This document shows positions 1 through 8,001 of a stretch of DNA of 64,000 bases, in pieces (position 1 is the stretch's first letter; each line of letters begins with the position of its first letter). Below the pieces are notes generated by a model. That model made no database searches, had not been told where the DNA came from, and saw only the letters and a list, made by a program, of their open reading frames with translations. The position numbers and the translations under genes were made by a program. Source of the stretch: Amycolatopsis granulosa (GTDB lineage Bacteria > Actinomycetota > Actinomycetes > Mycobacteriales > Pseudonocardiaceae); assembly GCF_011758745.1 (NCBI RefSeq), contig NZ_JAANOV010000001.1:1612001-1676000 (forward strand), read 5' to 3'.

Positions 1-315
1 GTCCTTGTTCCTGCTCGCGAACTCGTCGAGCCCTTGCACAGGGTCGAGTGCGAGGCTGTTCCCCGAGACGCCCGATTTCGTGGCATTGCACTGATTCCGC
101 CTGCTCTTGTTCTCCCCGGGCTCATAGCCCTGTCCAGCGTTGAGCTGGTCGAGCACCCGGCAAGCGTCGAGGCCTGCGAACACATCAGGGCGCTGCTGGG
201 AACTCGTTTCGGACGCCCGTGATGCTGTTCCCGCCACCGTGGCGGTACACCCAGCCGCAGCGAAGACGACGGCAGTAAGAGCAACAGCCTCGCGGACTCT
301 ACTGTTGATGGTCAC
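1..315 (-). CDS. DUF3558-type lipoprotein, C-terminus beyond window edge
   Basis: The reading frame starts at a GTG (complement of 313-315) and stays open to base 1, giving 105 residues of an incomplete protein. Residues 1-23 form a short lipoprotein signal ending in A-A-G-C, a good lipobox. The mature part (DVFAGLDACRVLDQ, then GENKSRRNQC) closely parallels the complete neighbour at 351-866, so the two are tandem paralogues of the actinobacterial DUF3558 lipoprotein family, which is exported and lipid-anchored at the outer face of the membrane. The conserved cysteines probably form disulfides. No precise function is known for the family. It is the third gene of a leftward operon, 35 bp after the previous stop. 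The start is fairly secure because an AAGGGG stretch lies about 13 nt upstream. Confidence 0.8.
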   Translation of the reverse strand, partial: MTINSRVREAVALTAVVFAAAGCTATVAGTASRASETSSQQRPDVFAGLDACRVLDQLNAGQGYEPGENKSRRNQCNATKSGVSGNSLALDPVQGLDEFASRNKD

Positions 316-350
316 CTGAATTCCCGGTCCCCTTGAGTGCCTTAGCCGGG

Positions 351-866
351 TCACTGCACCTTGGGCAGCAGCGGCTCGAGCTTCTCGGCAAGAGAGTGCG
401 CGTCCACGCACGCCTGCGGATCACGGGGGCCGGTAACCAGGGTAGCCAGCACCAGCGCACGAGCGTGCTCACCCACCTCCACTGCGATCGCGCACCCACC
501 GGTGGGGATGTCGGCCTGCAGCGCGTCGCGCCCGTTAACCGAGGTGCTCCTCACGGCCGCGTTCGCCTGGGCGAACTCACTCAGGCCCTGCTTGGGATCC
601 AACGCGACACCGAGGGTTCCGAAGTCGTGCTTGGTCGCACCGCACTGGTTGCGGTGGCTCTTGTTCTCCCCGGGATCGAACCCTTGCCCCGCGACAAGTC
701 GATCGAGTATCTGACATGCATTCAGACCGGCGAACACATCGGACTCAACCACACCTGAATTTGGTGCCGGCGATGCCGTGCCCGGCACCGTAGTGGTACA
801 GGCCGCACTCGCCAACACCAGGCACGCCCAACCTATGATAGGCGTAATCCGAAACTTGATTCTCAA
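351..866 (-). CDS. DUF3558-type lipoprotein, complete
   Basis: This is a 171-residue protein with an N-terminal hydrophobic signal (residues 8-23) ending at Cys23 after SAA, which is a slightly atypical lipobox. The mature domain carries DVFAGLNACQILD and a GENKSHRNQCGA-type segment typical of DUF3558, with further cysteines in GGCAIAV and QACVDA. It is inferred to be an extracellular lipoprotein. The start is a TTG whose TTGA overlaps the TGA of the upstream gene (863-866), so translation is probably coupled to that gene. The paralogue at 1-315 follows directly, indicating a recent tandem duplication. The molecular role is unknown. Confidence 0.82.
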   Translation of the reverse strand: MRIKFRITPIIGWACLVLASAACTTTVPGTASPAPNSGVVESDVFAGLNACQILDRLVAGQGFDPGENKSHRNQCGATKHDFGTLGVALDPKQGLSEFAQANAAVRSTSVNGRDALQADIPTGGCAIAVEVGEHARALVLATLVTGPRDPQACVDAHSLAEKLEPLLPKVQ

Positions 867-1306
867 CGAAATTCCTGGTCCTTGAAGATGGTGAGAGCTC
901 GAGTGGAAGCCTCTTCGGAGGCGTCATACTTGCTGATCGCGATCTCGATAGCCTGTCTGAGGCTGGCAAGCATCTCCTGAGTCGCATAGAACACGCGGAC
1001 GAGAGAGCGGTCATCCGAGTCCATAGCCACGAGGAAATGTACCGCTGCTCTCTTTGCATATTCATCGATACCAAACTTCGGCACCTGCTGGAGCAGATAG
1101 ATCCTCTGGCTCACAGCGGACATCCGCTCCTGCATCTGCGTCACCGCGCGCAGCAGGTGTGATCCGGTCTCCTCGTCCACCGCCCAGTGACCGGCCTTCG
1201 CTTCCGCCAGCATCCGCTTCGCGTCGGCGTTCATCGTGTTCAGGTTGCCCTCCCCGCCGAACACGGCCGCGATCCGACCCGCGGCCGTCGTGCTGTCCTC
1301 CGCCAC
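863..1306 (-). CDS. Small alpha-helical protein leading the lipoprotein operon
   Basis: A 147-residue protein is predicted from a GTG at 1304-1306. The upstream open frame is only antisense to the enoyl-CoA hydratase, so I place the start after it. It has no signal peptide or membrane segment and is almost wholly helical, with a Trp near residue 37 (AGHWAVD) in the first helix-turn region. That resembles the WXG-like proteins often encoded beside DUF3558 lipoproteins, but no WXG motif is actually present. It is the first gene of a three-gene leftward operon and its stop overlaps the next start by 4 nt. I do not recognise a named family, and the ESX-like interpretation is a guess. Confidence 0.65.
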   Translation of the reverse strand: MAEDSTTAAGRIAAVFGGEGNLNTMNADAKRMLAEAKAGHWAVDEETGSHLLRAVTQMQERMSAVSQRIYLLQQVPKFGIDEYAKRAAVHFLVAMDSDDRSLVRVFYATQEMLASLRQAIEIAISKYDASEEASTRALTIFKDQEFR

Positions 1307-1426
1307 AGCCCACCCCCTCCGGCCTGCACCGTATCGCGAGCCTGACTCACTGTCACCAACTCGCCCCGGTGCGCAGCCGCTCACCACGCACCGCCCGGGG
1401 CGGCCCCGCCCAACTATGGTGAGGCC

Positions 1427-2200
1427 GTGACTGATGAACTGGTGCATTACTCGGTGCGGAGTGGTGTCGCGACGATCACCCTGGACTCGCCGCACAACCG
1501 GAACGCCCTGTCCGCTCAGCTGCGCCGTGAGCTGTCCGGCGCGCTCACCCAGGCCGTGGGCGACGACGCCGTCCGCGTGATCGTGCTCACCCACACCGGC
1601 ACGGTGTTCTGCGCCGGCATGGACCTGAAGGAGGCGCGCGGGGCCGGGGCCGGGGACCAGGGCGTCAACGAGTTCCCGCGCATCCTCGAGCAGATCTGGA
1701 CCAGCCCCAAACCGGTCGTCGCGAAGCTGTCCGGGGTCGCCCGGGCCGGTGGGGTGGGCATGATCGCCGCCGCGGACATCGTGGTCGCCACCACGGCGGT
1801 CACCTTCGCGTTCTCCGAGGTCCGCATCGGCGTCGTGCCGGCGGTGATCTCGCTGACCGTGCTGCCGCGCGTCCACCCGCGCGCCGCCCAGGAGCTGTTC
1901 CTCACCGGCGAGGTGTTCGACGCCGAGCGGGCCGCCGAGATCGGGCTGATCACCAAGGCCGTCGACGCCGACCGGCTGGACGCCGAAACCGAGCGCTACG
2001 TCAAGTCCCTCGCGCTCGGCGGCCCGGCCGCGCTGGCCGCGACCAAGGAGCTGCTGGCGAGCCCGCGCCCGGCCACCCCGGCGGAGGGCTTCCCGGAGAT
2101 GCTCAAGCTGTCCGCGCAGTTCTTCGCCAGCGAGGAAGGTCAGGAGGGCATCCGCGCGTTCGCCGAGAAGCGCAAGCCGAACTGGGTCCCGCAGGACTAG
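1427..2200 (+). CDS. Enoyl-CoA hydratase/isomerase (crotonase family)
   Basis: This 257-residue protein is the usual length for a crotonase-fold hydratase or isomerase acting on acyl-CoA thioesters in fatty-acid or amino-acid breakdown in the cytoplasm. Visible signatures are NRNALS near residue 25, the oxyanion-hole segment VFCAGMDLKE near residues 61-70, and FSEVRIGVVPAVIS near 127-140, which forms the CoA/active-site loop. The segment lacks the classic Glu-Glu pair of true hydratases in full, so the exact reaction is uncertain. It starts at GTG 1427, 120 bp from the divergent lipoprotein operon. It converges on the barstar gene, and the two stop codons overlap by 4 bp (2197-2200). Confidence 0.88.
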   Translation: MTDELVHYSVRSGVATITLDSPHNRNALSAQLRRELSGALTQAVGDDAVRVIVLTHTGTVFCAGMDLKEARGAGAGDQGVNEFPRILEQIWTSPKPVVAKLSGVARAGGVGMIAAADIVVATTAVTFAFSEVRIGVVPAVISLTVLPRVHPRAAQELFLTGEVFDAERAAEIGLITKAVDADRLDAETERYVKSLALGGPAALAATKELLASPRPATPAEGFPEMLKLSAQFFASEEGQEGIRAFAEKRKPNWVPQD

Positions 2201-2571
2201 CCGTCGGTGAGGGCGACCGTGAGCCGGCGGCTGTCGGCGCGGTCGCCGCCCGGTGCGAGGGCCCGCTCGGCGTCCGAGAGCACGCCGCGGATCGCCAGGT
2301 ACGCCTTCGGGTCGGCCTGCTTCAGCAGGTCCGACCCCTCCCACACCAGCACGTGTTCGCCGTAGGGCAGCCACGACAGGTCGGTGAGGCAGTCGTAGAG
2401 CGCGTCCAGGTTGCGGCCGAACCAGTCCGGAAAGGACAGGGCGGACGCGATGGCGTCGAGCGCGGACATCTTGTCGGTGGGCCGGCTGCCGATGAGGTGC
2501 GAGTAGGCACCGCGTGCGCGGGCCTGCTCGACGATCTTCTGCGAAGACGTCTGGGACATGGGAGTTCTCAT
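2197..2571 (-). CDS. Barstar-family ribonuclease inhibitor
   Basis: This is a 124-residue cytoplasmic protein of the barstar family, which binds guanyl-specific RNases and blocks their active site. The hallmark FPDWFGRNLDALYDCLTDL is present. Its two aspartates (in NLDAL and YDCL) match the barstar residues that contact the RNase. It lies directly behind the RNase gene, and the ATG chosen overlaps that gene's TAA in TAATG, which implies coupled synthesis of inhibitor with enzyme. A second in-frame ATG at 2559 (MSQTSSQ) is almost equally likely as the start, and neither has a strong ribosome site. Inhibition of the neighbouring enzyme is inferred from the family and the gene order. Confidence 0.88.
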   Translation of the reverse strand: MRTPMSQTSSQKIVEQARARGAYSHLIGSRPTDKMSALDAIASALSFPDWFGRNLDALYDCLTDLSWLPYGEHVLVWEGSDLLKQADPKAYLAIRGVLSDAERALAPGGDRADSRRLTVALTDG

Positions 2572-2963
2572 TACTTCGACGGGTCGACCTGGACGAAGGA
2601 AGCGTAGTGATCGCCGGTGTAGTACAGCTCCGCCGGCGATCCGGTGATCAACCGGCGGGCCCCGCGGTCCGGGCTTCCGGGCGTGGGCACGGTGTACTCG
2701 TGGTAGTAACCGCTCGCCTTGACGGGGAGCCGCTTCTCCCGGTTGTCGAACACCGTTCCGTCGCTGCGGTACGGGAACGGCCCGCCCGCCTGGATGAGGC
2801 GCCAGGTCTGGGCGGCTTCCGGGGGCAGGCTGGACAGCGCCGTCAGCCCGGGCGCCGGGTCCGTCGACGTGGTGGTCTCGCGCACGATCCACCCACCGAA
2901 CACGAGCACGATGAGCCCGACCAGCGCGACGGTGATCCGCCTCCTGCTTGACACCAGCGACAC
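2571..2963 (-). CDS. Secreted guanyl-specific ribonuclease, RNase Sa type
   Basis: This 130-residue protein has a hydrophobic signal or anchor (residues 10-27) followed by a domain strongly similar to Streptomyces RNase Sa, which cleaves RNA after guanosine. LPPEA, GPFPYRSDGTVF, YYHEYTV and YYTGDHYASF all match. By position against RNase Sa, the catalytic Glu54, Arg65, Arg69 and His85 correspond to Glu89, Arg100, Arg104 and His119, so the enzyme should be active. The disulfide cysteines of RNase Sa are missing; the whole protein has no cysteine. It starts at a GTG one base after the preceding stop and is followed by the barstar gene, forming an enzyme/inhibitor operon. Whether it is released or stays membrane-tethered is not clear. 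Confidence 0.92.
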   Translation of the reverse strand: MSLVSSRRRITVALVGLIVLVFGGWIVRETTTSTDPAPGLTALSSLPPEAAQTWRLIQAGGPFPYRSDGTVFDNREKRLPVKASGYYHEYTVPTPGSPDRGARRLITGSPAELYYTGDHYASFVQVDPSK

Positions 2964-2964
2964 C

Positions 2965-3165
2965 TTAGGACCGACTCGAAACGTCCTCGCCGCGGCCCGG
3001 TCGCAACCACGCGGCCACCCGGTCGACGATCCGGTCGATCAGCCACGCCGCACCGACGCACAGGGGCGCCAGCACCACGATGACCAGCAGGAACTGCAAC
3101 GGGAACCATCGCTGCGCGAGCCACAGCTCCGCGTTGTCCCACCAGGTGGCCAGGCCGTCGAACAC
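2965..3165 (-). CDS. Small single-pass membrane protein
   Basis: A 66-residue protein starts at GTG 3165. It has an aromatic N-terminus (WWDNAELWLAQRWFP), one membrane span at about residues 22-45, and a basic, arginine-rich tail (DRVAAWLRPGRG) expected on the cytoplasmic side. It is the first gene of the leftward unit that continues into the RNase gene after a single intervening base. Its function is not known. Co-transcription suggests a link to secretion or anchoring of the RNase, but similar small proteins also occur alone in actinobacteria. Confidence 0.65.
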   Translation of the reverse strand: MFDGLATWWDNAELWLAQRWFPLQFLLVIVVLAPLCVGAAWLIDRIVDRVAAWLRPGRGEDVSSRS

Positions 3166-3209
3166 CTGACCAGGGTACGCCAGCGGCCACGGCGAGGTAC
3201 GTTGCAGGC

Positions 3210-4184
3210 ATGTTCGCCGTCTACGCCCGAGAACCGAACCCCGAAAACCCGCTCGACGCGCTCACCGTCGGCGAGCGGCCGGACCCGGAGGTGCCGTCCG
3301 GCTGGGTGAAGGTCGCCGTCAAGGCCGCCAGCCTGAACATGCACGACATCTGGACCCTGCGCGGGGTCGGGATCAAGCCGGACCAGTTCCCGATGATCCT
3401 CGGCTGCGACGGGGCCGGTGTGCTGGAGGACGGCACGGAGGTCGTGCTGCATTCGGTGATCAACGCCCCGGGCTGGCAGGGTGACGACACCCTCGACCCG
3501 AAACGCACCCTGCTCACCGAGAAGTACCAGGGCACGTTCGCCGACTACGTGGTCGTGCCGGCCCGCAACGCGGTGCCGAAGCCGGCCGGGTTGTCCTTCG
3601 CCGAGGCCGCGACGATGGGGACCGCGTGGCTGACGGCCTACCGGATGCTGTTCGTCAAGTCCGGGCTGCGCCCCGGGCAGACGATGCTGGTGCAGGGCGC
3701 CTCCGGTGGCGTCTCCACCGCGCTGGTCCAGCTCGGCCGCGCCGCCGGCCTGCGGGTCTGGGTGACCGGCCGGTCGGAGGAGAAGCGCGCGCTGGCCGAG
3801 CAGCTGGGTGCGCACCAGACGTTCGAGACCGGCGCGCGGCTGCCGGAGCAGGTGGACGGTGTGTTCGAGACCGTCGGGAAGGCGACCTGGGCTCACTCGC
3901 TCAAGTCGCTCAAGCCCGGCGGTGTCCTCGTGGTGTCCGGTTCGACCAGCGGCCCGGACCCGAGCGCGGACCTGCAGCGGGTGTTCTTCCTGCAGCTGCG
4001 CGTGGTGGGCTCCACCATGGGCACCCGCGACGAGCTGGAGGACATGCTGCGCTACCTCGACCTCAGCGGCATCCGGCCGCAGATCGGCAAGGAGCTGCCG
4101 CTGTCGGAGGCCGCCGAGGGCTTCCGGCTGATGCAGGAGGGCGCGACCGCGGGCAAGATCGTGTTCACCACGGAAGCGCGTTGA
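3210..4184 (+). CDS. Zinc-independent MDR oxidoreductase (quinone-reductase-like)
   Basis: This 324-residue medium-chain dehydrogenase/reductase has an N-terminal GroES-like domain (residues about 25-120) and a C-terminal Rossmann domain opening with MLVQGASGGVSTALVQLG, the NADPH-binding loop. The cysteine and histidine ligands of the catalytic zinc seen in alcohol dehydrogenases are absent (the segment reads ASLNMHDIW), so it should be a zinc-free NADPH-dependent reductase of quinones or enals. It diverges from the RNase operon with only 44 bp between starts, so the promoters must overlap or lie inside genes. The substrate cannot be predicted. Confidence 0.85.
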   Translation: MFAVYAREPNPENPLDALTVGERPDPEVPSGWVKVAVKAASLNMHDIWTLRGVGIKPDQFPMILGCDGAGVLEDGTEVVLHSVINAPGWQGDDTLDPKRTLLTEKYQGTFADYVVVPARNAVPKPAGLSFAEAATMGTAWLTAYRMLFVKSGLRPGQTMLVQGASGGVSTALVQLGRAAGLRVWVTGRSEEKRALAEQLGAHQTFETGARLPEQVDGVFETVGKATWAHSLKSLKPGGVLVVSGSTSGPDPSADLQRVFFLQLRVVGSTMGTRDELEDMLRYLDLSGIRPQIGKELPLSEAAEGFRLMQEGATAGKIVFTTEAR

Positions 4185-4201
4185 GCTGCGCAGACGCCTT
4201 G

Positions 4202-4230
4202 TTGACATCACGCCGACACCAGTTTGTGAT
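4202..4230 (+). promoter_or_regulatory. Candidate sigma-70-type promoter for the alpha/beta hydrolase
   Basis: A perfect TTGACA (4202-4207) is followed after exactly 17 nt by TGTGAT (4225-4230), a four-of-six match to the -10 consensus. It lies 48 bp before the ATG at 4278, in the only AT-richer stretch between the two genes. This is a sequence match only. Confidence 0.5.
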
Positions 4231-4277
4231 CAACCTTTCCTGAGCGGAACCCGAGATTTCCTCGCTAATCTGGGTAT

Positions 4278-5246
4278 ATGACCGCAGTGCAGCGGGAAAT
4301 CGAGGCGGCGCCGGGCTCCCGGACCGCCGGCCCGGAGGACATCCGGGCCGGCCACCGGAGTTTCGCGGGCGTGCGCACCAGGGTGCTCGAGGTCGGTCCG
4401 AAGCCGAAGCGGGGCACCGGAAGACTCGTCCTGCTGCACGGCTACTGCGACAGCGCCGACACCTGGCGCCCGGCGCTGGCCGAACTGGCCGCCGCCGGCA
4501 TGCCCGCGGTCGCGGTCGACCTGCCCGGCTTCGGTGCGGCTGATCCCCTGCGACCGGGCGCGATCCTCGCCCAGCTCGACGCGTTCGTCGCCGAGGTCAC
4601 CCGCTGCTACGCCGACCGCGGCAAGGTCGTGCTGGGTGGTAACTCCCTGGGCGGCACGATGAGCCTCCGCGCGGCCTGCCGCGAGCAGCTGCCGATCGCC
4701 GGCGTGGTGTCGATCGCCGCTCCCGGGTTCGTGGACTCCTGGCTGGTCCGGACCGTCGGGAAGTACCCGCTGCCGCTGCGGCTGGCCGCGTCGCTGCCGG
4801 TGCCGGTGCCCGGGTTCGTCGTGCGGACCATCGCCGGTCTCGTGGTGCCGTGGCTGCTCTACGCCGACCGCTCGGCCGCCGACATCGCGCACGTCTCCCG
4901 GTTCACCGGGCTGTTCCCCGACTTCCGGTCGACCACCACTCGCCTGGACCAGGCGCGCCGGCTGGTCGCCGAGCTGGCCGGCGCCTACGACGGGCTGGAG
5001 TCGATCAAGGTCCCGCTGCTGGTCGTCGCGTGCGGCAAGGACCGGCTGGTGACCGCGGCCGCCGGGCGGCGCTTGCACACCCTGGTGCCGCACAGCCAGC
5101 TGATGCTGCGCGAGGAGTGGGGCCACTGCCCGCAGCTGGACGACCCGGTCGCGATCGCCGAGCTGCTGAGCTACTTCCGGGCCGGCGCCCTGCACAAGAA
5201 GCCGCGGCGGCGGGCGCCCGGCCTCGCCCAGCAAGCCGCCGGCTGA
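4278..5246 (+). CDS. Alpha/beta-fold hydrolase
   Basis: This 322-residue protein has the complete hydrolase plan. LLHGYCDSADTW near residues 52-63 is the oxyanion loop. GGNSLGG near 121 is the nucleophile elbow, with the catalytic Ser. CGKDRLV near 254 contributes the acid, and EWGHCPQ near 279 the catalytic His. The basic, Pro/Arg-rich tail (KKPRRRAPG) may contact membrane or nucleic acid. Such proteins are esterases, lipases or C-C hydrolases, and the substrate is not deducible. It has its own putative promoter, and the AhpD-like gene follows after 65 bp. Confidence 0.87.
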   Translation: MTAVQREIEAAPGSRTAGPEDIRAGHRSFAGVRTRVLEVGPKPKRGTGRLVLLHGYCDSADTWRPALAELAAAGMPAVAVDLPGFGAADPLRPGAILAQLDAFVAEVTRCYADRGKVVLGGNSLGGTMSLRAACREQLPIAGVVSIAAPGFVDSWLVRTVGKYPLPLRLAASLPVPVPGFVVRTIAGLVVPWLLYADRSAADIAHVSRFTGLFPDFRSTTTRLDQARRLVAELAGAYDGLESIKVPLLVVACGKDRLVTAAAGRRLHTLVPHSQLMLREEWGHCPQLDDPVAIAELLSYFRAGALHKKPRRRAPGLAQQAAG

Positions 5247-5311
5247 TCCCGTCACATCCGGCCGCGCTGTTCCGTCAGGGAGGTGTAACCCCAACGGAAC
5301 AGGAGTTCATC

Positions 5312-5785
5312 GTGGACGCTCGTCTGAACCTCTTCGCCAGCCCGACCGCGGGAAAGTTCGTGAAGTACATCCTGTCGGCAGGAAAGGTGCTCGAGAACTC
5401 GACGCTGCCGATGACCACACAGGCGCTGGTGACGCTGCGCGCCAGCCAGATCAACGGCTGCGGCTACTGCACGGACATGCACTTCAAGGACGCGCTGGCG
5501 GCCGGTGAGGACCCGCTGCGGCTCAACCTGGTCGCGGCCTGGCGCGAGGCGACCGTGTTCACCGAGGCCGAGCGCGCGGCCCTGGAGCTGACCGAGGAGG
5601 GCACCCGGATCGCCGACGCGGCCGGCGGGGTCAGCGACGAGGTGTGGGCCAACGCGGCCAAGCACTACGACGAGGATCAGCTCGCCGCCCTGGTCGGCGC
5701 CATCGCGCTCATCAACACGTGGAACCGGCTCAACGTGATCACCCGTAACCCGGCCGGGGACTACCAGCCGGGCCAGTTCGGCTGA
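5312..5785 (+). CDS. AhpD-like carboxymuconolactone decarboxylase-family protein
   Basis: This 157-residue protein starts at GTG 5312, chosen because AGGAG lies six bases upstream. The central NGCGYCTDMH carries the CxxC redox pair plus the following His that defines AhpD-like alkylhydroperoxidases, so it is probably a thiol-dependent peroxidase-type antioxidant rather than a true decarboxylase. Alternating helices with conserved TLRASQING and ALIALINTWNRLNV match the family. It sits alone and ends at a strong hairpin (5794-5822). Mycothiol or a dedicated adaptor would be the likely reductant in an actinobacterium, but that is inference. Confidence 0.88.
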   Translation: MDARLNLFASPTAGKFVKYILSAGKVLENSTLPMTTQALVTLRASQINGCGYCTDMHFKDALAAGEDPLRLNLVAAWREATVFTEAERAALELTEEGTRIADAAGGVSDEVWANAAKHYDEDQLAALVGAIALINTWNRLNVITRNPAGDYQPGQFG

Positions 5786-5793
5786 CCGGGTGA

Positions 5794-5822
5794 GCTCCGG
5801 GACCGTCAACCGGTCCCGGAGC
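5794..5822 (+). terminator. Intrinsic-type hairpin after the AhpD-like gene
   Basis: GCTCCGGGACCG (5794-5805) and its exact reverse complement (5811-5822) form a 12-bp stem with a 5-nt loop, eight bases past the stop codon. There is no T-run, as is usual for actinobacterial terminators. Confidence 0.75.
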
Positions 5823-5881
5823 GCCACCGTCCCTAGTAACGTAGTCCGGTCTTTACCCGGACGAGTGATTGGGGACGATCA

Positions 5882-7300
5882 GTGGCCGTACGCGAGCTGT
5901 TCCGGCGCAAACCCGTCGAGCAGATCGAGGCCGAGGACGGCGGCGGGCTCCAGCGAACCCTGGGCCTGTGGCAGCTGACCGCGATCGGCGTGGGCGGGAT
6001 CATCGGGGCGGGCATCTTCTCGCTCGCCGGCGCGGTGGCGAACGAGACCGCGGGACCCGCGGTGCTCATCTCGTTCCTGGTGGCCGGCGTCGCCAGTGCA
6101 GCCGCAGCCTTCTCCTACGCCGAGTTCGCCGGCCTGATCCCGCGGGCCGGCTCCGCCTACACCTACGGATACGCGGTGCTCGGCGAGCTGGTCGGCTGGT
6201 TCATCGGCTGGGACCTGCTGCTGGAGTACACCGCGATCGTCGCCGTGGTGGCGATCGGCATCTCGGGCTACTTCAACGATTTGCTGGGTTTCCTGCACAT
6301 CCACCTGCCGCTGTGGATGTCCGGCGCGCCGGGCACCGAACCGGCGGGCGTGGCATCGGGTTCGTACAAGGTGAACCTGTTTGCCGCACTGCTGTGCCTG
6401 CTGATCGCGTTCATCCTCAACCAGGGCATGCGGTCGGCCGCGCGGTTCGAGACGCTGCTGGTGTACCTCAAGGTCGCGGTCGTGGTCCTGGTGATCGTTG
6501 TCGGCGCGTTCCACGTCAAGACCGGCAACTGGTCGAACTTCTTCCCGTTCGGGATCAGCGGGGCGTTCACCGGCGCGGCGACGGTGTTCTTCGCGGTGTT
6601 CGGCTACGACGCGATGTCCACCGCCGCCGAGGAGTCGACCGATTCGCAGAAACACATGCCCAAGGCGATCCTGTACTCGCTCGGGATCTCCATGGTGCTG
6701 TACGTGCTGGCCTGCCTCGTGCTGACGGGCATGGTGCCCTTCACCGACATCAACCCGGAAGCGGCGTTCTCCAGCGCCTTCGAGTCCGTCGGGTTGCGGT
6801 GGCTGGGCGCGGTCATCGCGGTCGGCGCGATCGTCGGCATCCTGACGGTGTTGTTCACGTTCCTGCTCGGTGCGACGCGCGTCGGGTACGCGATGAGCCG
6901 CGACGGTCTGCTGCCCAGGTGGTTCTCCGGCACGCACCCGGTGCGGAAGGTGCCCAGCCGGATGACGTGGATCCTGGGCGTGGCGGCGGCGGTGATCGCC
7001 GGGTTGCTGCCGATCGGCGAGGCAGCCGAGCTGACCAACATCGGGATCCTGCTGGCGTTCGTGGTGGTGTGCGTCGCCGTCGTGGTGCTGCGGTACCGCC
7101 GGCCGGACCTGCCGCGCACGTTCCGCTGTCCCGGGGTGCCGGTGGTGCCGGCGATCGGGGTCGCGTTCTCGCTCTGGCTGATCACGTTCCTCAAGCCGGA
7201 GACGTGGCTGCGGTTCGTGATCTGGTTCGTGATCGGGATGGTGGTGTACTTCTCTTACGGGCGGCGGCATTCGCTCCTGGCGCGTCACCACCAGAGGTAG
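5882..7300 (+). CDS. APC-superfamily amino acid permease
   Basis: This 472-residue membrane protein begins at a GTG and has about 12 to 14 hydrophobic spans. GVGGIIGAGIFSLAG (about residues 36-50) is the unwound first helix of APC transporters that coordinates the substrate amino group. FAVFGYDAMSTAAEES matches the sixth helix of the cationic amino-acid transporter (CAT/YfnA) subgroup. It probably imports a cationic or broad-range amino acid using the proton gradient. Its last 16 bases overlap the end of the convergent glycine-rich gene. There is no regulatory partner beside it. Confidence 0.9.
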   Translation: MAVRELFRRKPVEQIEAEDGGGLQRTLGLWQLTAIGVGGIIGAGIFSLAGAVANETAGPAVLISFLVAGVASAAAAFSYAEFAGLIPRAGSAYTYGYAVLGELVGWFIGWDLLLEYTAIVAVVAIGISGYFNDLLGFLHIHLPLWMSGAPGTEPAGVASGSYKVNLFAALLCLLIAFILNQGMRSAARFETLLVYLKVAVVVLVIVVGAFHVKTGNWSNFFPFGISGAFTGAATVFFAVFGYDAMSTAAEESTDSQKHMPKAILYSLGISMVLYVLACLVLTGMVPFTDINPEAAFSSAFESVGLRWLGAVIAVGAIVGILTVLFTFLLGATRVGYAMSRDGLLPRWFSGTHPVRKVPSRMTWILGVAAAVIAGLLPIGEAAELTNIGILLAFVVVCVAVVVLRYRRPDLPRTFRCPGVPVVPAIGVAFSLWLITFLKPETWLRFVIWFVIGMVVYFSYGRRHSLLARHHQR

Positions 7301-7941
7301 ACGTACCCGGGTGCGCCGGGCGCGCCGGCGGCGCCGCCGGAGCCGATCCCGCCGGGCGGCTCGCCCGGGATCACTCCCGCTGTCCCGGGCTGGTCGGCGG
7401 TGCCGTCGCTGCCGGCGGCCACCAGCCCGGGCGAGGTTCCGCAGTCCGCGGTGCCGCCGCGCCCGTACGCCCCGGGCGTCCCGGCTTGCCCGCCGTGGGC
7501 CACGACGAGCGGTGGGCTGCCGGTGACGCCCAGGCTCGAGTCGCCGCCCGGTGCCCCGGGGACGCCGCCCACGCCGACGGTCACGATGTACTCGGTGGCC
7601 GGCGTGACCGCGACCGAACACCAGGCGGCACCCCCGCCACCACCGGTCGTGCCCGGCGCGTTGGGCGGCTGTTGTGCCGGGGTTTCCGGGGGTTTGGGCG
7701 CGGCGGCCGGCGGCGCCGTCACCCCGCCCCCGCCGCCGGCGCCCCACAGCGCGATGAACACCGAGCTGACACCCTCGGGCGCGGTGAAGGTTCCGCCCGT
7801 GGTGAAGGCCCGGTCCCCGTGGGCGGGTTCGGCCCCGGCCACCGGCGCGGTGGCCGTGATCAGGACGGCCACCGCGCCGGTGGCCACGGCCTTTCCGAAC
7901 ACCATGCTCGACAGGGTGCGCCGTCCGGCGGGCTCACGCAC
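7285..7941 (-). CDS. Secreted glycine-rich repetitive protein
   Basis: A 218-residue protein starts at GTG 7941 (GAAAGAA just upstream). Residues 1-37 are a classic signal peptide, with arginines, then a VATGAVAVLITATA core, then APVAGA for cleavage. The exported part begins with a short beta-like segment (RAFTTGGTFTAPEGVSSVFIALWGAG) and then runs into Gly/Pro/Ala-rich low-complexity sequence, ending PGAPGYVYLWW. One or two cysteines remain. This architecture resembles surface glycine-rich domains that pack as polyglycine sheets, but I recognise no named family. The convergent permease overlaps its 3' end. Confidence 0.7.
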   Translation of the reverse strand: MREPAGRRTLSSMVFGKAVATGAVAVLITATAPVAGAEPAHGDRAFTTGGTFTAPEGVSSVFIALWGAGGGGGVTAPPAAAPKPPETPAQQPPNAPGTTGGGGGAAWCSVAVTPATEYIVTVGVGGVPGAPGGDSSLGVTGSPPLVVAHGGQAGTPGAYGRGGTADCGTSPGLVAAGSDGTADQPGTAGVIPGEPPGGIGSGGAAGAPGAPGYVYLWW

Positions 7942-7962
7942 TTCTTTCAGCCGATGGGGTGA

Positions 7963-7986
7963 GCCCGCCGGCCGGGACCGGCGGGC
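7963..7986 (-). terminator. Hairpin after the yceI-like gene
   Basis: GCCCGCCGG (7963-7971) pairs with its exact complement (7978-7986) around a 6-nt loop, lying just past the yceI stop on the minus strand. No T-run is present. Confidence 0.6.
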
Positions 7987-8001
7987 TTCCCCGGCCGCCG
8001 G

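Noticed and set aside
2353-2951. Plus-strand frames opposite the RNase/barstar genes
   Set aside because: They are antisense to genes with clear family motifs and lack any domain.
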